Program-made: the position numbers and the translations under genes
From: Phaeosaccion multiseriatum
Taxonomy: Eukaryota; Ochrophyta, other classes
Length of the DNA stretch: 64,000 bases
Reading direction: 5' to 3'
Assembly (NCBI GenBank): GCA_965112735.1
Contig: OZ218965.1
Coordinates: 1,488,001 to 1,552,000, forward strand
Notes under the pieces: generated by a model
Database searches by the model: none
What the model saw: only the letters and a program-made list of their open reading frames with translations
Told to the model about the DNA's origin: nothing
Shown here: piece after piece, positions 1 to 31,430 of the stretch
Position numbering within the stretch: position 1 is the stretch's first letter
How the letters are laid out: each line of letters opens with the position of its first letter

Positions 1-961
1 CGCCGGATCGGCTAGAGGTGGAGCACGCAGCGTAGCTACGTAGTTGCGCCCAATCACTCCGCGCCCCAGCGTTGTGGCCTCTCTTTTTATTCCATTGTGG
101 TTATTCCTGCAAAAAAAAAATCAATTGAAAGGCTAGATTAAAAAGGTGCTAAGTAAGGCAGGCTTAAATAAGAAAGGGGGTTTCATTAAAGGCCGAAAAG
201 CCTCTAATTTACGATTGGTGTTGTGTAGCGCTATTTTGGCCGATTTGAGGCTTTTCGTTTTCATCTGGCGGGCGAGGGCGGAGCTGGCATCCCTAAATCC
301 AGCTAAATATGCCCACGGGAGGCCCATATTCGATTTTGGGTAAGGGGGTATGCTTCCCAGCCAAGAGTGACCTATTTGGGAGGGGGGGGGAGCAGGTAGC
401 TAAGGGTAGCTGCTATGCCTCCCGAGGCTGCCCGTGGGAGTGCATGCATACCCTACCCTGGCGAGAAGTTGTAACCCAGCGGGCAGGGTAGGTGTGAAAG
501 AGTGCATCCATTGGGCATAGTTAGCTAGGTGGGTGCATTCGGGAAGGGGCGGGGAAGTGCCAAGGTCACCAAGGGGGGAACGCTTCACAAATTCTGACCT
601 CCCTCCTTATAGAGGAGAGGCAAGCTTCTGCGGATATGCGACTTCGTACACTTGGCTGGACCTTGTTGTATTGAAGTACTTTGTACTACAAGTAGTATTT
701 AATGTTAAATAATGTCGTCTTCTTTCTTTTCTGCTTGGTTCCATGCCGCACTCTTGCATGGGCAAAAGGGGGGGGTCAGAGTGATGAAACGCTCACGCTC
801 AAACGCCGAATCTTACAATTTCTCTTTTTTCCCTCTTTCCTCCTTCTTGCTTCGTAGTACCTCACATTGCAAGAGGAAAAAACCGTGTACGATGGTGCGT
901 CTTCCCCCCCCCGATCACTCTCTCTTCTCCGAAGCGTACACTACTGTAGCACGCGAACAGC
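1..961. other. Upstream intergenic region, no gene recognised
   Basis: No open frame here has recognisable protein content. The last 300 bases are the presumed promoter and 5' UTR of the CBM protein that starts at 962. Short imperfect inverted motifs are visible (for example a CCCTACCCTG-like stretch near 450 facing CAGGGTAGG near 483), but nothing that I can name. Confidence 0.5.
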
Positions 962-3134
962 ATGATGAAGAACGTGGCATTGGTTGTTGCAGCAGCAGCG
1001 ACGGCTTACGGTAAGTGGGCGAGCGAGTGAAGTGGTTGGGAGCCCTTCCCTCGCTCAGAAGAGATACCTGAGGGAGGGAGCGAAGGAGAGCAGCAGGGAT
1101 GGAATCAAAGGCCACGTGAAGTGGTGGCGGCGGGCACTTTTTCCCCTCCCTCATCATCTGCCTGCTTCTTTCCCTCCCTCACCGTCTGGCACACCCGTTC
1201 TCCAGCGGCCCCCTTGTGCCCTCTTGACAGCCCCGGCAGTGGGAACAATATTTTCTTCAACCCGAACTTCTTCGACGACTTGGCCGGTTGGTCAACGTTC
1301 ATAAAGGGAGAGGAAACCACCCTAGAGGGCAGCATCACCAGTATTGCGGGAGGCGGAGCCTTGTTCGAGGTTGAAACCGCTGGAGAAGAGGCATGGCACA
1401 TGCAAATCTTCCAGGCGTTTGACATCCCCGTCGCAGGAGAGACGTACACGTTGGTGTTTGATGTCGAAGCTGTGGATGACGTCGGAGGGGAGGCGATTTT
1501 GTACATTCAGCAAACCGCCTCCCCATACACCTTCTTTGGCAGGGAGGCGTGCGTTGTGGATGACGAGGGTACGATCACGACGTGCAGCGTGACCGCTGTC
1601 ATCGATGACATAACCGCCCCTGTCAAGTTCGGCATTGAAGCTGGGGCAACAGAGGGTCTCTTCCTCATTACGGGGGCCGCGACGTGTTTGGCCCCAGCAG
1701 CAACGCCATCCCCTGTACCGGCTGGCCCGCCCGTCCCGACGTGTCCCGCTGGTACCGTCAACCTTTTCGCCAACCCAGGCTTCGACGGCGGCCTAGAGCC
1801 GTGGGGTACCTTCGTCAAGACAACCGATACCTCCCTCGTGGGGAGCATCACCGACGCTGGCAGCGGAGCCTTGTTCGATATCGAGTCTTCTGGCCAAGCG
1901 GATTGGCACATGCAAATCAGTCAGATCATCCCCGTGCCCGTTGTAGGGCAGAGCTACACTCTGACGTTTGTCATGACTGCCGAGGATGGGGAGGGAGGTG
2001 CCGGGGATTCGATCATCCAGCAGAACGGAGGCATCTATCCCTTCTTCGGGAGGACGAGGTGCTCCGTTGGTGAGCCCGGAGGCTTCGGCTCGACCACGGT
2101 GTGCACCGTCTCCGCTGTCATCAACGACCTCACCTTCCCCGTCAAGTTTGGCTTTCAGCACGAGGACGCAAGAACGGACGGGGGAAGGTTCACTCTCACG
2201 GGGGCCGCGCTGTGTGGGCCACCGCCGTCTGGTACCACCCCGGCCCCAGTGTCTACTGTTACCCCAGGTAATGGCCACAACCCGTGCGTACACTTTGTCC
2301 ATCCCTCCTGACTCACGCCTTCTTTGTCGAACCCCTTGTCTTTTTGTTTCTTTGCCGAACCCTTTGTCTTTTTGTTTCTTTGTAGCCCCTAGTGTGGTGG
2401 TGACCCCTGCTCCTGAGGCGGTGACCCCTGCTCCTGAGGCGGTGACCCCTGCTCCGGAGGCGGTGACCCCTGCTCCTGAGGCGGTGACCCCTGCTCCTGA
2501 GGCGGTGACCCCTGCTCCTGAGGCGGTGACCCCTGCTCCTGAAGCGGTGACCCCTGCTCCTGAAGCGGTGACCCCTGCTCCTGAGGCGGCGACCCCTGCT
2601 CCTGAGGCGGTGGTCACCACTCCTCCAGTCACTGGTCCCCTGAACTGCCCCGATGGTGCGGAACTTTTCACCAACGAAGGCTTCGACACCGGCCTCGAGG
2701 CTTGGGTCGCGTACGTCAAAACGGAGGGAACCACCCTTGTTGGCAGCATCACCAGCGTGGACAGCGGAGCCTTGTACGATGTCCAGACGGCGGCACCGGA
2801 GGATTGGCACATGCAGCTGTATCAACCCTTGGGCATCCCCGTTGCGGGGCGGGTGTACAGTCTCTCTTTTCAAATTGCAGCCGTGGATGCAGGCGAGGAG
2901 CGGGAGGTGGAAGTCTACATGCAACAAGATGGGGGCGACTATACCGCCATTGCCAGGCAGCTGTGTGCTGTTGACACCACGGGCCCTACGATTTGCGACC
3001 TTAGCGCCCTCATTGACGACAATTCCCTGGCCGTCTCATTCGGCATTGAGGATGCCACATCGGAGGGCAGCTTTGTTGTCACGGGCGCCCGGCTCCGCAG
3101 CTGCACTTTGGAGGCCGCCCAGTTTGGTAACTGA
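962..3134 (+). CDS. Secreted protein with three CBM4/9-like carbohydrate-binding modules
   Basis: Three exons: 962-1010, 1206-2267, 2386-3134 (619 residues). All junctions are GT-AG and the phases (1, 1) match. Exon 1 encodes a signal peptide (MMKNVALVVAAAATAY), which fixes the start. Three homologous modules of about 150 residues follow. Each begins like NPGFDGGLEPW, has a central WHMQI/WHMQL segment and a strand like GQSYTLTF, and ends ITGA/LTGA. This is the pattern of family 4/9 carbohydrate-binding beta-sandwiches. Modules 2 and 3 are joined by a linker of ten TPAPEA units. No catalytic domain is visible, so the likely role is binding to wall or extracellular polysaccharide. The family assignment is by eye; the ligand is unknown. 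Confidence 0.8.
2398..2620 (+). repeat. 21-bp coding minisatellite (TPAPEAV linker)
   Basis: About ten tandem copies of a 21-base unit encode VTPAPEA. They begin twelve bases into exon 3 of the CBM gene and form a Pro/Ala-rich linker before the third module. Copies differ at only a few third positions, which points to recent expansion or homogenisation. Confidence 0.9.
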
Positions 3135-3825
3135 GCATGGGGAGGAGGCTTTCTTCCCCAGCTTGTATACAGTATGTCGCACACTTGCTTGGAATTCTCA
3201 GATGCACACACAAACCTTTGTGGAATGACAGTTCATCCCAGCCGGAGAGCTGAGAAGGAGAAGGTCTCCCAGCTGTACTATAAGGAATGACAGGCTGTTC
3301 AGCCCCTGATCTGTTTCCCTGTTTCCATTTTCTGCCCGCGCGAGCCGTCCTGTTTCCTGTTTCTGGCCGGCGCGAGCCAGCCAACCCTTGAGTGCACTGA
3401 CTGCCCAGGGGGGCGAGGGCTGGTGGTGATGACTGCCGAACTGCCGATAATAAACCCACTCTTCTTCCCCGTACGTAGTACTACTAAGTATTAGTTTTCA
3501 TAAGTATCGCTGTGTACGACCGAGCGTAGGAGGAAGAGAGCTGCTTCAGGACGTTATAGTGTTCTGAACTCTGTGTGTCTGTTTGCCTGTCTGTTTCGTC
3601 TCTTATTCGCCCCTGCCGCCGCCGCCGCCGCCGCCGGAGAGCATCCCTTCAAGGAACGCCCTCTCGTGACACGGCACACGACACACGACACACGACCTGC
3701 TGCCCAAACTGACCCACACACTCCTACGTGTGTGGATTCTGTTGGCGGTTGTGCTTCGTAAGACGAAGACTTGAAAAAGACGATTCCCCACCCTCTCTGT
3801 GTCTGTCTCGCTACTCTGGATTGCG
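3135..3825. other. Convergent intergenic region with 3' ends of two genes
   Basis: This lies between the stop of the CBM gene and the stop of the WD40-channel gene. AATAAA at 3449-3454 is a candidate polyadenylation signal for the CBM gene. A short GCC run lies at 3612-3635. No coding content was seen. Confidence 0.5.
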
Positions 3826-23489
<19,664 letters not shown>

Positions 23490-23712
23490 ACGTTCCACCG
23501 GCCTCGTTTCCTCAACCCTATCTCCACCTCATTGTGTGCGCCTGCACTGCAGAGCGGTTTTTTCCCTCTTCTTGCCCTTTTCCCCTCCCCTTTCCGATCC
23601 CTTTCCAACACACAGTTACGCTTCTGCCTATGCTTATGAAAAGGCCCAACCCTCAGCAATACAGTTTCACAGGAGAGAGAAATTGACAAAAAGCGCTTCG
23701 CATAAGGAGGCC
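23490..23712. promoter_or_regulatory. Shared upstream region of WD40-channel and coiled-coil genes
   Basis: Only 223 bases separate the divergent start codons at 23489 (-) and 23713 (+), so both 5' UTRs and any promoter must fit here. No TATA box is evident. The assignment rests on gene arrangement. Confidence 0.5.
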
Positions 23713-25019
23713 ATGGCGGGCGGTCGAGGCAGCAGCAGTAGTAGTGGTAGTCAGGGAGGGGCAGAGGTGGAGAAGCCGGTGCGCCGGACGCTAGTGGAGC
23801 AGCAGGTACGCGGCTAGCGAGCGAGGGAAAATGGGGGCGTATGGTGCTCTGCTACATGATGTCAATCCGCTCCCCTCGTCACAGAGATGAGGCCGTTGTG
23901 AATAGTGCATCTTTCCGCTGCTTCCCCCGTTCTCTGTCCTGGCACAACAGGGAGATACCCCCAAGGACACTGCGGGCCAGGCGACTCGCTCCATCGCCGA
24001 GCTGGACGTGTTTGCCACTCGTATGATGGCCAAGAAGAAGAAGATACTCGAGGACGCAGAGAAGGACATGAAGGAGATCCGGTACCTACAGGGCAAGATA
24101 GAGGAGGAGACGCGCAAGTAAGACGGCGCGACGCCCACCTCCGGCTCTTTGATTTAGCACGAAGGTCTTGTCGAATACGGGCTCACACACCCCTCCCCTC
24201 ACGCTCCCTCTCGGTAGATACGCGGGGTTGACGGAGCGGCTCGACTTCAGATACGCGGAGCGCAGACGTATACAGACCCATCTCGCCAACTGCAGGTGCG
24301 TGCGCTCGCTGTCCAGGCGGATTCGTCCCACCCTACACGAGGCCAGGGGGGAAGATGATGCTCCCAGCGAGAGTGTGACTAGAGGAAACAGAGGCAGGCA
24401 CAGAGCACTGACACGCCGCTCATGAGCGAGAGGATAGTCATACCACTGCACTCCATCGATCAGTGCCACCCTGCTGCTGCTGCTGCTGCTGATGGTGCTT
24501 CACCGCCGGGCAGACACAGAGCAGACACGTGGCTCATGTGCGAGGGAGGTCTGACCACAGTAGTCCGCCAAACAATACCATCCTGCTGCTGCTGCTGTCC
24601 GGCCTATCCCCTCTACCCTCTGCTCGTCCAATGGCACTCGCGCTCTCCGCGTTGCCTCCCTCCTCTGAGACTTCAACCCCCCCCCCCGGCCTCCTCCTTC
24701 TCCGCCCCCCCACCTCCCACCTCCCCCGTCCCCCTCCCACAGAGACATGAACGATAATCTCATGACCACCGCTCACTCGGCCACTTGGAGCGCCAAGCGC
24801 GAGGATTCCAACCTTCTCAAGTCTCGGTCGTCAGCCACGCTCCGAATGGCGAGGGGCTTTGGTACCGACCCCAGTTCCACATTCACACGGAAGGACATGC
24901 GCAATCGACTCACAGCAGCGGCAGCCGGCAGCTCGGGCAGGGGCGTCGGGGCATCGAGGGGGGGCATGGATATGAGAGCTTCCCAGTCTACGGCCAGCTT
25001 AATACGGACCATCGGCTGA
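23713..25019 (+). CDS. Small coiled-coil protein of unknown function
   Basis: Four exons: 23713-23805, 23951-24117, 24218-24295, 24743-25019 (204 residues), all GT-AG with matching phases. The N-terminus is Ser/Gly-rich. The middle (about residues 40-110) is a charged helix with segments such as [18 protein letters not shown] and a run of Glu/Arg/Lys heptads, probably a coiled coil. The tail is basic and rich in Ser/Thr/Arg. I recognise no family. It is divergent to the WD40-channel gene. Confidence 0.65.
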
Positions 25020-25499
25020 GGGGCGGATAGATGGATGGATGGATGGATGGATGGATGGATGGATGGATGGATGGATGGATGGATGGATGGGTGGATGGAT
25101 GGATGGGTGGATGGATGGATGGATGGATGGATGGTCTAGTAAACAGTGGGTAGCGATCGTCGAGCGGTGGGTGGGGGTTGCGTTCACCTCGTAAGTCAAA
25201 CCCCTGCTCCGTTGTGCATAGTATATGTAAGTTAATCAAAAGTAGAGAGTAAGTACAGAAACAGAAGAAAAAAAAAATACACCTCTTCCCCTCCTCGTAC
25301 CCAGCCCTCCCCGCACTGCGGAAGGCAACCCCTGGCGACTCCAAAAAGCTACAGATATGTGACCCGCGCGTCCTTCTGAGGAAAGAGCTAAAGCGACAAA
25401 TGATCCATAGAGCAGTGCGGTGCAGGGTGGAATAGGGCAGGGCAGGCAGCTCCTCCTCCTCCTCCTCCTCCTCCTCCTCCTCCTCCTCCTCCTCCCTCC
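25020..25499. other. Convergent intergenic region with two microsatellites
   Basis: Contains a TGGA array (25028-25136) immediately after the stop of the coiled-coil gene and a CCT array (25448-25497) immediately downstream of the RPF2 stop. Between them lies unremarkable sequence with an A-rich stretch at 25257-25277. Confidence 0.6.
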
Positions 25500-27716
25500 T
25501 CAAGTGTCTGAGTCATCCATGCTATCTACACCGCCCCCTCCCCCGTCCTCGTCACCATCGTCGTCGCCGCCGTCCTCGCCTTTGCCTCCCTTCATCTTGC
25601 TCCCCACCGTACGCAGAGCCTTCACCCTTCGCACGTGCATACTGTTGAGGTCCTGCCTGCCCAGATGGATGCGTCCCAGAGAGTCTCCGAAGACATTGGT
25701 CGACTTGTTCTTGGTCTTACCCTTGGACGTCCTGTTGGTTCCAAGTGAAGGAAGGGCGTGAGAAAAATGAAAAGTACTCCCATACGACGACAAGACCCCA
25801 CCCAAAGAGATACTACGTCAGACCGGCAAGGTGAGCAAGAAGGAAGGAAGGGGAAGCGAACACCACGGAAGACCTGTCTCTTCAGACACACGCACACACG
25901 CACACACGCACAGCAGCGTCTCTGTCACAATAGGCTGCCATCTATCTACCCTCCGCGGGGAATGGGCAGAATTACTCACTCCTTGGGCTGCTTGATGGCT
26001 TGTCGCCAGAGGTCGCTGGAAGGGAAGCTCGTTCTTCGGACTGTAAGGTCCATACTTGGGCCCATCTCCTCCAATGCTACCTTGGGTACCCGTGTGCCCG
26101 ACCGCTTGAACATGAGCGAGTAAGTGCGCATGTGTATTTTGGCGCCCTTGCCGCTGTTCTCCGGTGAAGAGCCTGTGGCTGTGAAGGAGATGCAGTGGTC
26201 CAGCCCGGCCAGGTTGATACCGCTCATCAGCTCGCCCCGGAAGAAGTCTTTTTCAAAGAAGTCAAAGCAATCATAAAGAACAACATCAAGGTAGGAGAGA
26301 TGGGAGAGAAAGACAACGCCACGTAAGTGCAGGACAGAGTGGGTGGATTGGTCGCCGGGGGTAGCGAATTGAATGGTGGCACTTAAAGGGGGGGGGTTGC
26401 GCTCTTCTAAGAAAGAGGGAACCCATGACATGAAATTCACTCGCCCACGCCATTTGAGGGAGCCTTACGAACTCTCCCTCCCAAGCTCTTCCCCTCCCCT
26501 CCTCCCTGTCCGTCCTTTCGCTCTGAACGCTCACTCACCGACAAGCAAACCCTGTGCCTTTCTGAGGAAAATATCCGATTCCCACCCCTCCCCTTGGAAT
26601 ACCAGCGCCGGCTTTGAGCCCATCTGCTTCGCCGGCCCTGTTACGTGATTACATGAGTCGGTGGTGACGAAGAGACAGAGAAGAGAGAGGAGAGTCAAGA
26701 GTGGCCAGCGGAACGCCGGAGCAGCAGCAGAGGCCACACAGTGTGAGGGGTGGGGGGGAGGGGGCACGAGGTTATGTGCCTCCATATACGAATACCCCCC
26801 GCTCCCGAGGGATTGAATCTCGTTCTTTTGGTGGCCCTCTTTCTCTTCGTCCTCCTCATCCTCCCTCTCCTCCTCCTCCTGGTCGTCGTCGTCCTCCTCA
26901 TTCTCGTCGTCCCCATCCTCCTCCTCCTCCTCCCGCCCCGCTGCTTTGTGCCCTACTGCACTGTTCCACCGACTGACCTGGAGCCTCCGCGATGCTAACG
27001 AAGTTGCTCACACCCATCTCAATCATGTCCAAAATGTGCCCGTCAAAGGTCCGCCCAATCACCAGGTTGTCCGGACGCTTCTTGTTGTGGCTACCGAAGG
27101 CAAAGAGACTGGTGTCGTTCTTGTTCATCAGAAATTCTAAGCCTGTTGCCAATCGAGAGGACAAAGCGCAGTGGGTCAGTCAGGGGCAAGTAGTTGGGTA
27201 GGTGCCAGAGGGTCCCGACGCCCCGGTCGACAAACTGGGAGCAGGTAGGGCGCACCTATCTATCTATGCCACTTACTCGTTTCGTCCTCGAAGGGGTTAA
27301 GGTCGTTCCGCCTATTGAATGCAGTAGCGTGTGGAGCGCTCAATTTGTGCTGCGCGAAGTTTCGGCAGGACCAATCAGCAGAGCAGGGACCACATGGTGA
27401 GGTAGCACCAGCAGCAGTAGTAGTGGTAGTAGCAGCAGCAGCAGCAGAGTCAAGGGGAGCGGCGGTTAAGAGAAGCAGATGAGGGTAACAAATCCGAAGC
27501 TTAAGATAGCCGAAAGGAGGGGGGGGGAGTCAGAATGGTATGGCAGGGCTTGCATCTTACCATGTCCTTCAGGCACTCCGCGATAGTCTCGCTCGTCTTC
27601 CTCCCCTTCAGGAAGAGGGTCTTCTTCGTGTTCTCAACGACCTTGGGGGCCTTCTCTTTGAGCGCACGCCGCACATGGCCCTTCACACGCTTCGGAGCTA
27701 TGCGCTTTTTTGGCAT
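25500..27716 (-). CDS. RPF2: Ribosome production factor 2 homologue (Brix domain)
   Basis: Six exons: 27716-27561, 27349-27277, 27142-26978, 26637-26539, 26247-25980, 25731-25500 (330 residues; human about 306, yeast 344). All introns are GT-AG and in phase. The N-terminus has RPF2-like [17 protein letters not shown]. The Brix core shows [29 protein letters not shown] and [11 protein letters not shown], then [11 protein letters not shown] and [20 protein letters not shown]. The C-terminus has [12 protein letters not shown], followed by an acidic Gly/Asp tail. RPF2 acts in the nucleolus with RRS1 to bring the 5S RNP into pre-60S particles; that role is known for the family. Divergent to MTN. 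Confidence 0.93.
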
Positions 27717-27954
27717 GGCTGAGCCTTACTCTAAAGGCAGCAGCGCTGCAGCCGGAGCAGCTGAAGTGGAGCTGCCCGTATGGCCTGGTCTGGTTGCAGC
27801 TCCCTTCTTCAGTCTGTCCCTTCTTCCTTTCAGAGCGGTCAACACCCCTATTCACTCCTTTTCTCACGCTCAAATAAATAAAGACTCGCGGCCGCAGGGC
27901 CGCATCGTCCACCCATTGACTTAGGATTCTTCGGCCGGCCCCTCTTCCTCCCCT
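27717..27954. promoter_or_regulatory. Shared upstream region of RPF2 and MTN
   Basis: 238 bases separate the start codons of RPF2 (-) and the nucleosidase (+). The position implies a bidirectional promoter; no motif was identified with confidence. Confidence 0.5.
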
Positions 27955-29284
27955 ATGCTACGCTCTCTCTCCTCCAAGACAGGACTGGTAGCTACAGCGC
28001 TTCTGTCGATATCCCACCCGTACGTACACTCATTCTCCATTGCAACTGTTTGCTCGGCTCCTGCTCGGGCATTTGTTTCCCGCAGAGGAGGACTTGGCCA
28101 CAACCCACAATTCTCATTCTCGGCTTCCCGCTTTTTCGCGACAAGCATGGCGGGCTCTGAGGACAAGACAATTCAAAGCATCGTCATCATTGTGGCCATG
28201 CAAGGTAACAGACTCGCGTCTGGTGGCGTACGTCGCATGCCTGCTTTGAGTCAGATGGGCAAGGTCGAGCGCGCCTTCTCCTCCCTCCCTCCCTTGCTTA
28301 TGTGGTCAACCTTTGTTTGTGCTTTGCATGCATTCATCCACTATTTCATTCTGGCGCGCACGGTATATTCTGTGGTGCCTGTACCTCTGACTAAACTCTC
28401 GTCACCGTCCCGCTTCAATCCTCCCTCTCCCTCTCCCCCTTAGCCGAGGCAGACCCTATGATCGCGCGCCTCGGCCTGGAGCAAGACTCCACCGTGTTTC
28501 CTGCAGAGGCCCCTTGCCAGTGCTACAAGGGCGAGTACAAGGGAGCGAAGGTCGCGGTTGTCACCAATGGCAAGTGCGCCAAGCACAGCGTAGACAATGT
28601 CGGCACCATCGGAGCGACGCTGGCCACATGGCTCTCCCTGCAGCTCCTCAAACCTGATCTCATCATCAGCGCAGGCACCGCAGGGGGCTTCAAGCGAAAG
28701 GGGGCAACCATCGGAGATGTTTTCATTAGCTCCCACCACAAACATCACGACCGGCGCATCGCCATTCCGGGCTTCACTGCCTGGGGAATTGGATCTCACG
28801 AGGCCCACCCGACCCCCAAGCTGCAGGAGGCACTAAAGTTCAAGACGGGCGTTGTCACCTCGGGCAACTCGCTGGCCGCCGCTGACGTGGACAATGAGAT
28901 GATGATCAAGGTAAGGTTATGTTCGCTATACCCGAAGGCCTTGAACACCCCCGCGGCCCTAACCCTCAGGCCCGACCCTCACCCTAACGCCACGCCCACC
29001 CCGCGCCTCGCCCAACAACAAACAAACTCACCAACAAACCTCAACTGAAACCGCAGAACGATGCATCTGTGAAGGAGATGGAGGCGGCTGCCATCGGATG
29101 GGTCTGCGACCTTCACGGCGACGTGCCCATGTTCTGCATCAAGACCGTTACAGATATTGTGGATGGAGAGGTGGCCACGGAGGACGAGTTCCTGGCGAAT
29201 CTGCACACAGCGGCCCAGCGGCTGCAAGAGGCGGTCCCCACTACGCTGGACTTTATCATCGGCCGTAAGCTGGATGACATCTGA
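27955..29284 (+). CDS. MTN: 5'-methylthioadenosine/S-adenosylhomocysteine nucleosidase
   Basis: Three exons: 27955-28204, 28444-28910, 29057-29284 (314 residues from the first ATG, 250 from the second at 28147). Family signatures: VVAMQAEADPMI with the conserved Glu, SAGTAGGFKRKG, a VVTSGNSLAA stretch, KEMEAAAIGWVC (substrate-binding Met-Glu) and IKTVTDIVDGE with the catalytic Asp. The enzyme removes adenine from methylthioadenosine in the methionine salvage cycle. The short form equals the plant MTN length. The upstream 64 residues are Ser/Ala/Arg-rich with a hydrophobic stretch, and look like an organelle presequence, so two isoforms are possible. Confidence 0.92.
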
Positions 29285-30368
29285 TGGCCTATGTGCCTGC
29301 CTTTCATGGCCTATATGCCTGCCTTTGATGGCCCTGTCTATCGAGCTGAAAATGGATGATGCTTGATGACCTGTGGCACCACAGGCCTTCTGATTCACTG
29401 ATCATATCTGCCGGCCTGTATGAGGCCGTGGGTCTGGAGTTTGATGGTACCTGATGGCAGTCTGCGCATCACCAGGGAGGAGGCCGAGGAGATGAATCGC
29501 GCTCAAGAAGGCCTCCACAATGATGGCTAAGGTGGAGGAGCATCGCTAAAAGTGGAGGAGCAGAAGGCGTCTGCCTGAAGTATGGCACGTACTTGCCAGG
29601 CCGTTTGCCGCAAGCTCGATGGCACCTGATGACATACACCTGGCAGTAGTGGCACGGCATGGTCGTACAGGCCCTGGTTGGCCCCTGTCGCTGTGCAAGG
29701 GGGAGCCAAACGTTACAGCTGTGTTTAGGCTGGTACACTGTCTTCAAAAACACAGAAAGTAAATATGGACGACGATTGTATCTGTATGTATGTATGTATG
29801 TATGTATGTGTGTATGTGTGTATGTATGTATGTATGTATGTATGTATGTATGTATGTATGTACGTATGTATGTATGTATGTATGTGTGTTTGCACATGCA
29901 ACCCGTCACTGTCACTGTGTGTCGGACCCTTCCCTTCCAGCCCATCCGACAGTCTCACGGGTCTGTGCAGCGCTCACTTACAGTTCTGGAGCTGACGGAC
30001 TACCACAAAGGCTCGTCGGCCCTCGGATGGGAAAGGACGGCAGCTGATGGCAGGCAGCAGACCCACTTTTCAACTGCCAAAGCCCGTCAGCACGGCCGGT
30101 GCAAGCCGCCACACCAACAGGAGGAGTCGACGAATCAAGCATACGTACGGCTCCCTCCGTCAGTCAGTCTGCACCCACCTGGCCACCTTGGCTTTTGCTT
30201 GCGTCGACTGTGGACAACAAAGCTCGTAGGCAGCACTCTCTCCGGTGGCGTCTCACGAGCCGGGCTCGAAACCCCCCCCCGGCTCCCCTTTTTCCACAAC
30301 CAGAGGAGAGCAGAAAGGGCATAGGGAAGCCGAGTCTCTTCTGGCCGCTGCTTGCTCATCACAATCGA
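29285..30368. other. Intergenic region, no gene recognised
   Basis: Begins with two copies of a 22-base unit (GATGGCCTATGTGCCTGCCTTT and a variant, 29283-29326). It holds a TATG array (29784-29892) and a perfect 8-bp stem (30257-30264 with 30278-30285) followed by C4T5. No protein or named RNA gene was recognised. Confidence 0.5.
29784..29892. repeat. (TATG)n array
   Basis: TATG tetranucleotides with TGTG substitutions, in the intergenic region after MTN. Confidence 0.9.
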
Positions 30369-31040
30369 TCACAGCGCCGCAGGAAGGCAGGAAGGCCGGA
30401 AGGTACGCGCCTGGCCATGGTGTGTTGGAGCGGCAAAAGGCAGGGCAGTCGGCTGAAGCCTCACATCTCCCTCCTCATGCTCTCCTGATGCGCTGCCCTC
30501 GCATCCCGGAGGAGCTACACACACACACGCAAACCCCCCCAGACACGCACACGCACACACAATCGCTCTGAAGTGACGCGCTTGGCACTTCTTGCACGCC
30601 GAGTACGGATGAAACTTGATCTTCTTCAGAGAGGCAGACAGCTCCAGAGGGAGTTTAAAGTAACGCCCCATGACCACGTCCTCCACACCACAAGGAAGGA
30701 CCAACTGCTGATCGAACTCCGAGTACTGATGAAACTTGATCTTCTTCAGAGAAACAGGCAGCTCCAGAGGGACGATAAAGTCCCACCCCATCTCCACCTC
30801 CTCCACACCACAAGGAAGGACCAACTGCTGATTGAACTCCGAGTCTTCTTCAAACTTGATCTTCTTCAGAGAGGCAGGTAGGTCCAGAGGGAGATTAAAG
30901 TCACGCCCCACCTTCACCTCCTCCACACCACAAGTAAGGATCAACTGCTGATTAACCTCTGAGTGCTCTTCAAACTTGATCTTCTTCAGCGAAGCAGGGA
31001 GATCGATTTGTTTGTCAAATCGCCGGCCGAAATAACACTT
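30369..31040 (-). pseudogene. FNIP-type leucine-rich repeat block, probably a gene fragment
   Basis: On the minus strand, four tandem repeats of about 120 bases encode units of the form LPASLKKIKF....NQQLxLxCGVEEVxxGxxF, matching the FNIP repeat pattern of amoeba, giant-virus and algal proteins. The first visible unit reads YFGRRFDKQIDLPASLKKI, just after an in-frame TGA (about 31053). After the last unit the frame runs into Cys-rich, low-complexity sequence to 30369. No start codon or N-terminal domain is linked with confidence, so I treat it as a fragment or an exon of an unresolved gene. Confidence 0.5.
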
Positions 31041-31043
31041 TGC

Positions 31044-31430
31044 TCACTGTACCAGGAAGACATGATTGAAATACTCAGAGAAGCGCACAAGCCAGACCGA
31101 TGCTGGCAGCAGCGCGTGTGCCTTCCCTACGAGAGCCTCATCAGCAAAAACTTTGGCGTCGTCGTCCTTAGAATCTTGGTAGGTCCTGAGGCCGAGCTCC
31201 ACGGACACCACGCGAAAGAAGCCCCCTTGAATCAGGAGGTCCAGACTCATTGCGCTGCCTCTTCCCACATCGCTCCTGCTGCTGTTGCGCTTCCTGCCTC
31301 GCCCAAATCCTCCCCGATCTTCGCGCTCCCTCCGCAGGACATCTTTCCTCACAGCCAGCAGCTGCAGCAGTAGAGACAGTAAGAATAGTCGCGGAAGGCC
31401 AAGCCAAAGCAGTGCTTCTCTCCTCCTCTT
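31044..31430 (-). CDS. Hypothetical ORF with one hydrophobic segment
   Basis: An open frame ending at the TGA near 31044. It has a hydrophobic stretch (LLWLGLPRLFLLSLLLQLLA), a basic Arg/Lys region and then a segment with SLDLLIQGGFFRVVSVELG. It directly precedes and is in frame with the FNIP block, so it may be an upstream exon of that gene; no clean donor/acceptor pair was found. Family unknown. Confidence 0.25.
   Translation of the reverse strand, partial: KRRREALLWLGLPRLFLLSLLLQLLAVRKDVLRREREDRGGFGRGRKRNSSRSDVGRGSAMSLDLLIQGGFFRVVSVELGLRTYQDSKDDDAKVFADEALVGKAHALLPASVWLVRFSEYFNHVFLVQ

Noticed and set aside
30237-30293. A tRNA-like or Pol III gene (GGCTCGAAACC followed by T5)
   Set aside because: The T-arm-like string is part of an 8-bp GC hairpin, and no acceptor, D or anticodon arms fit at the right spacing.
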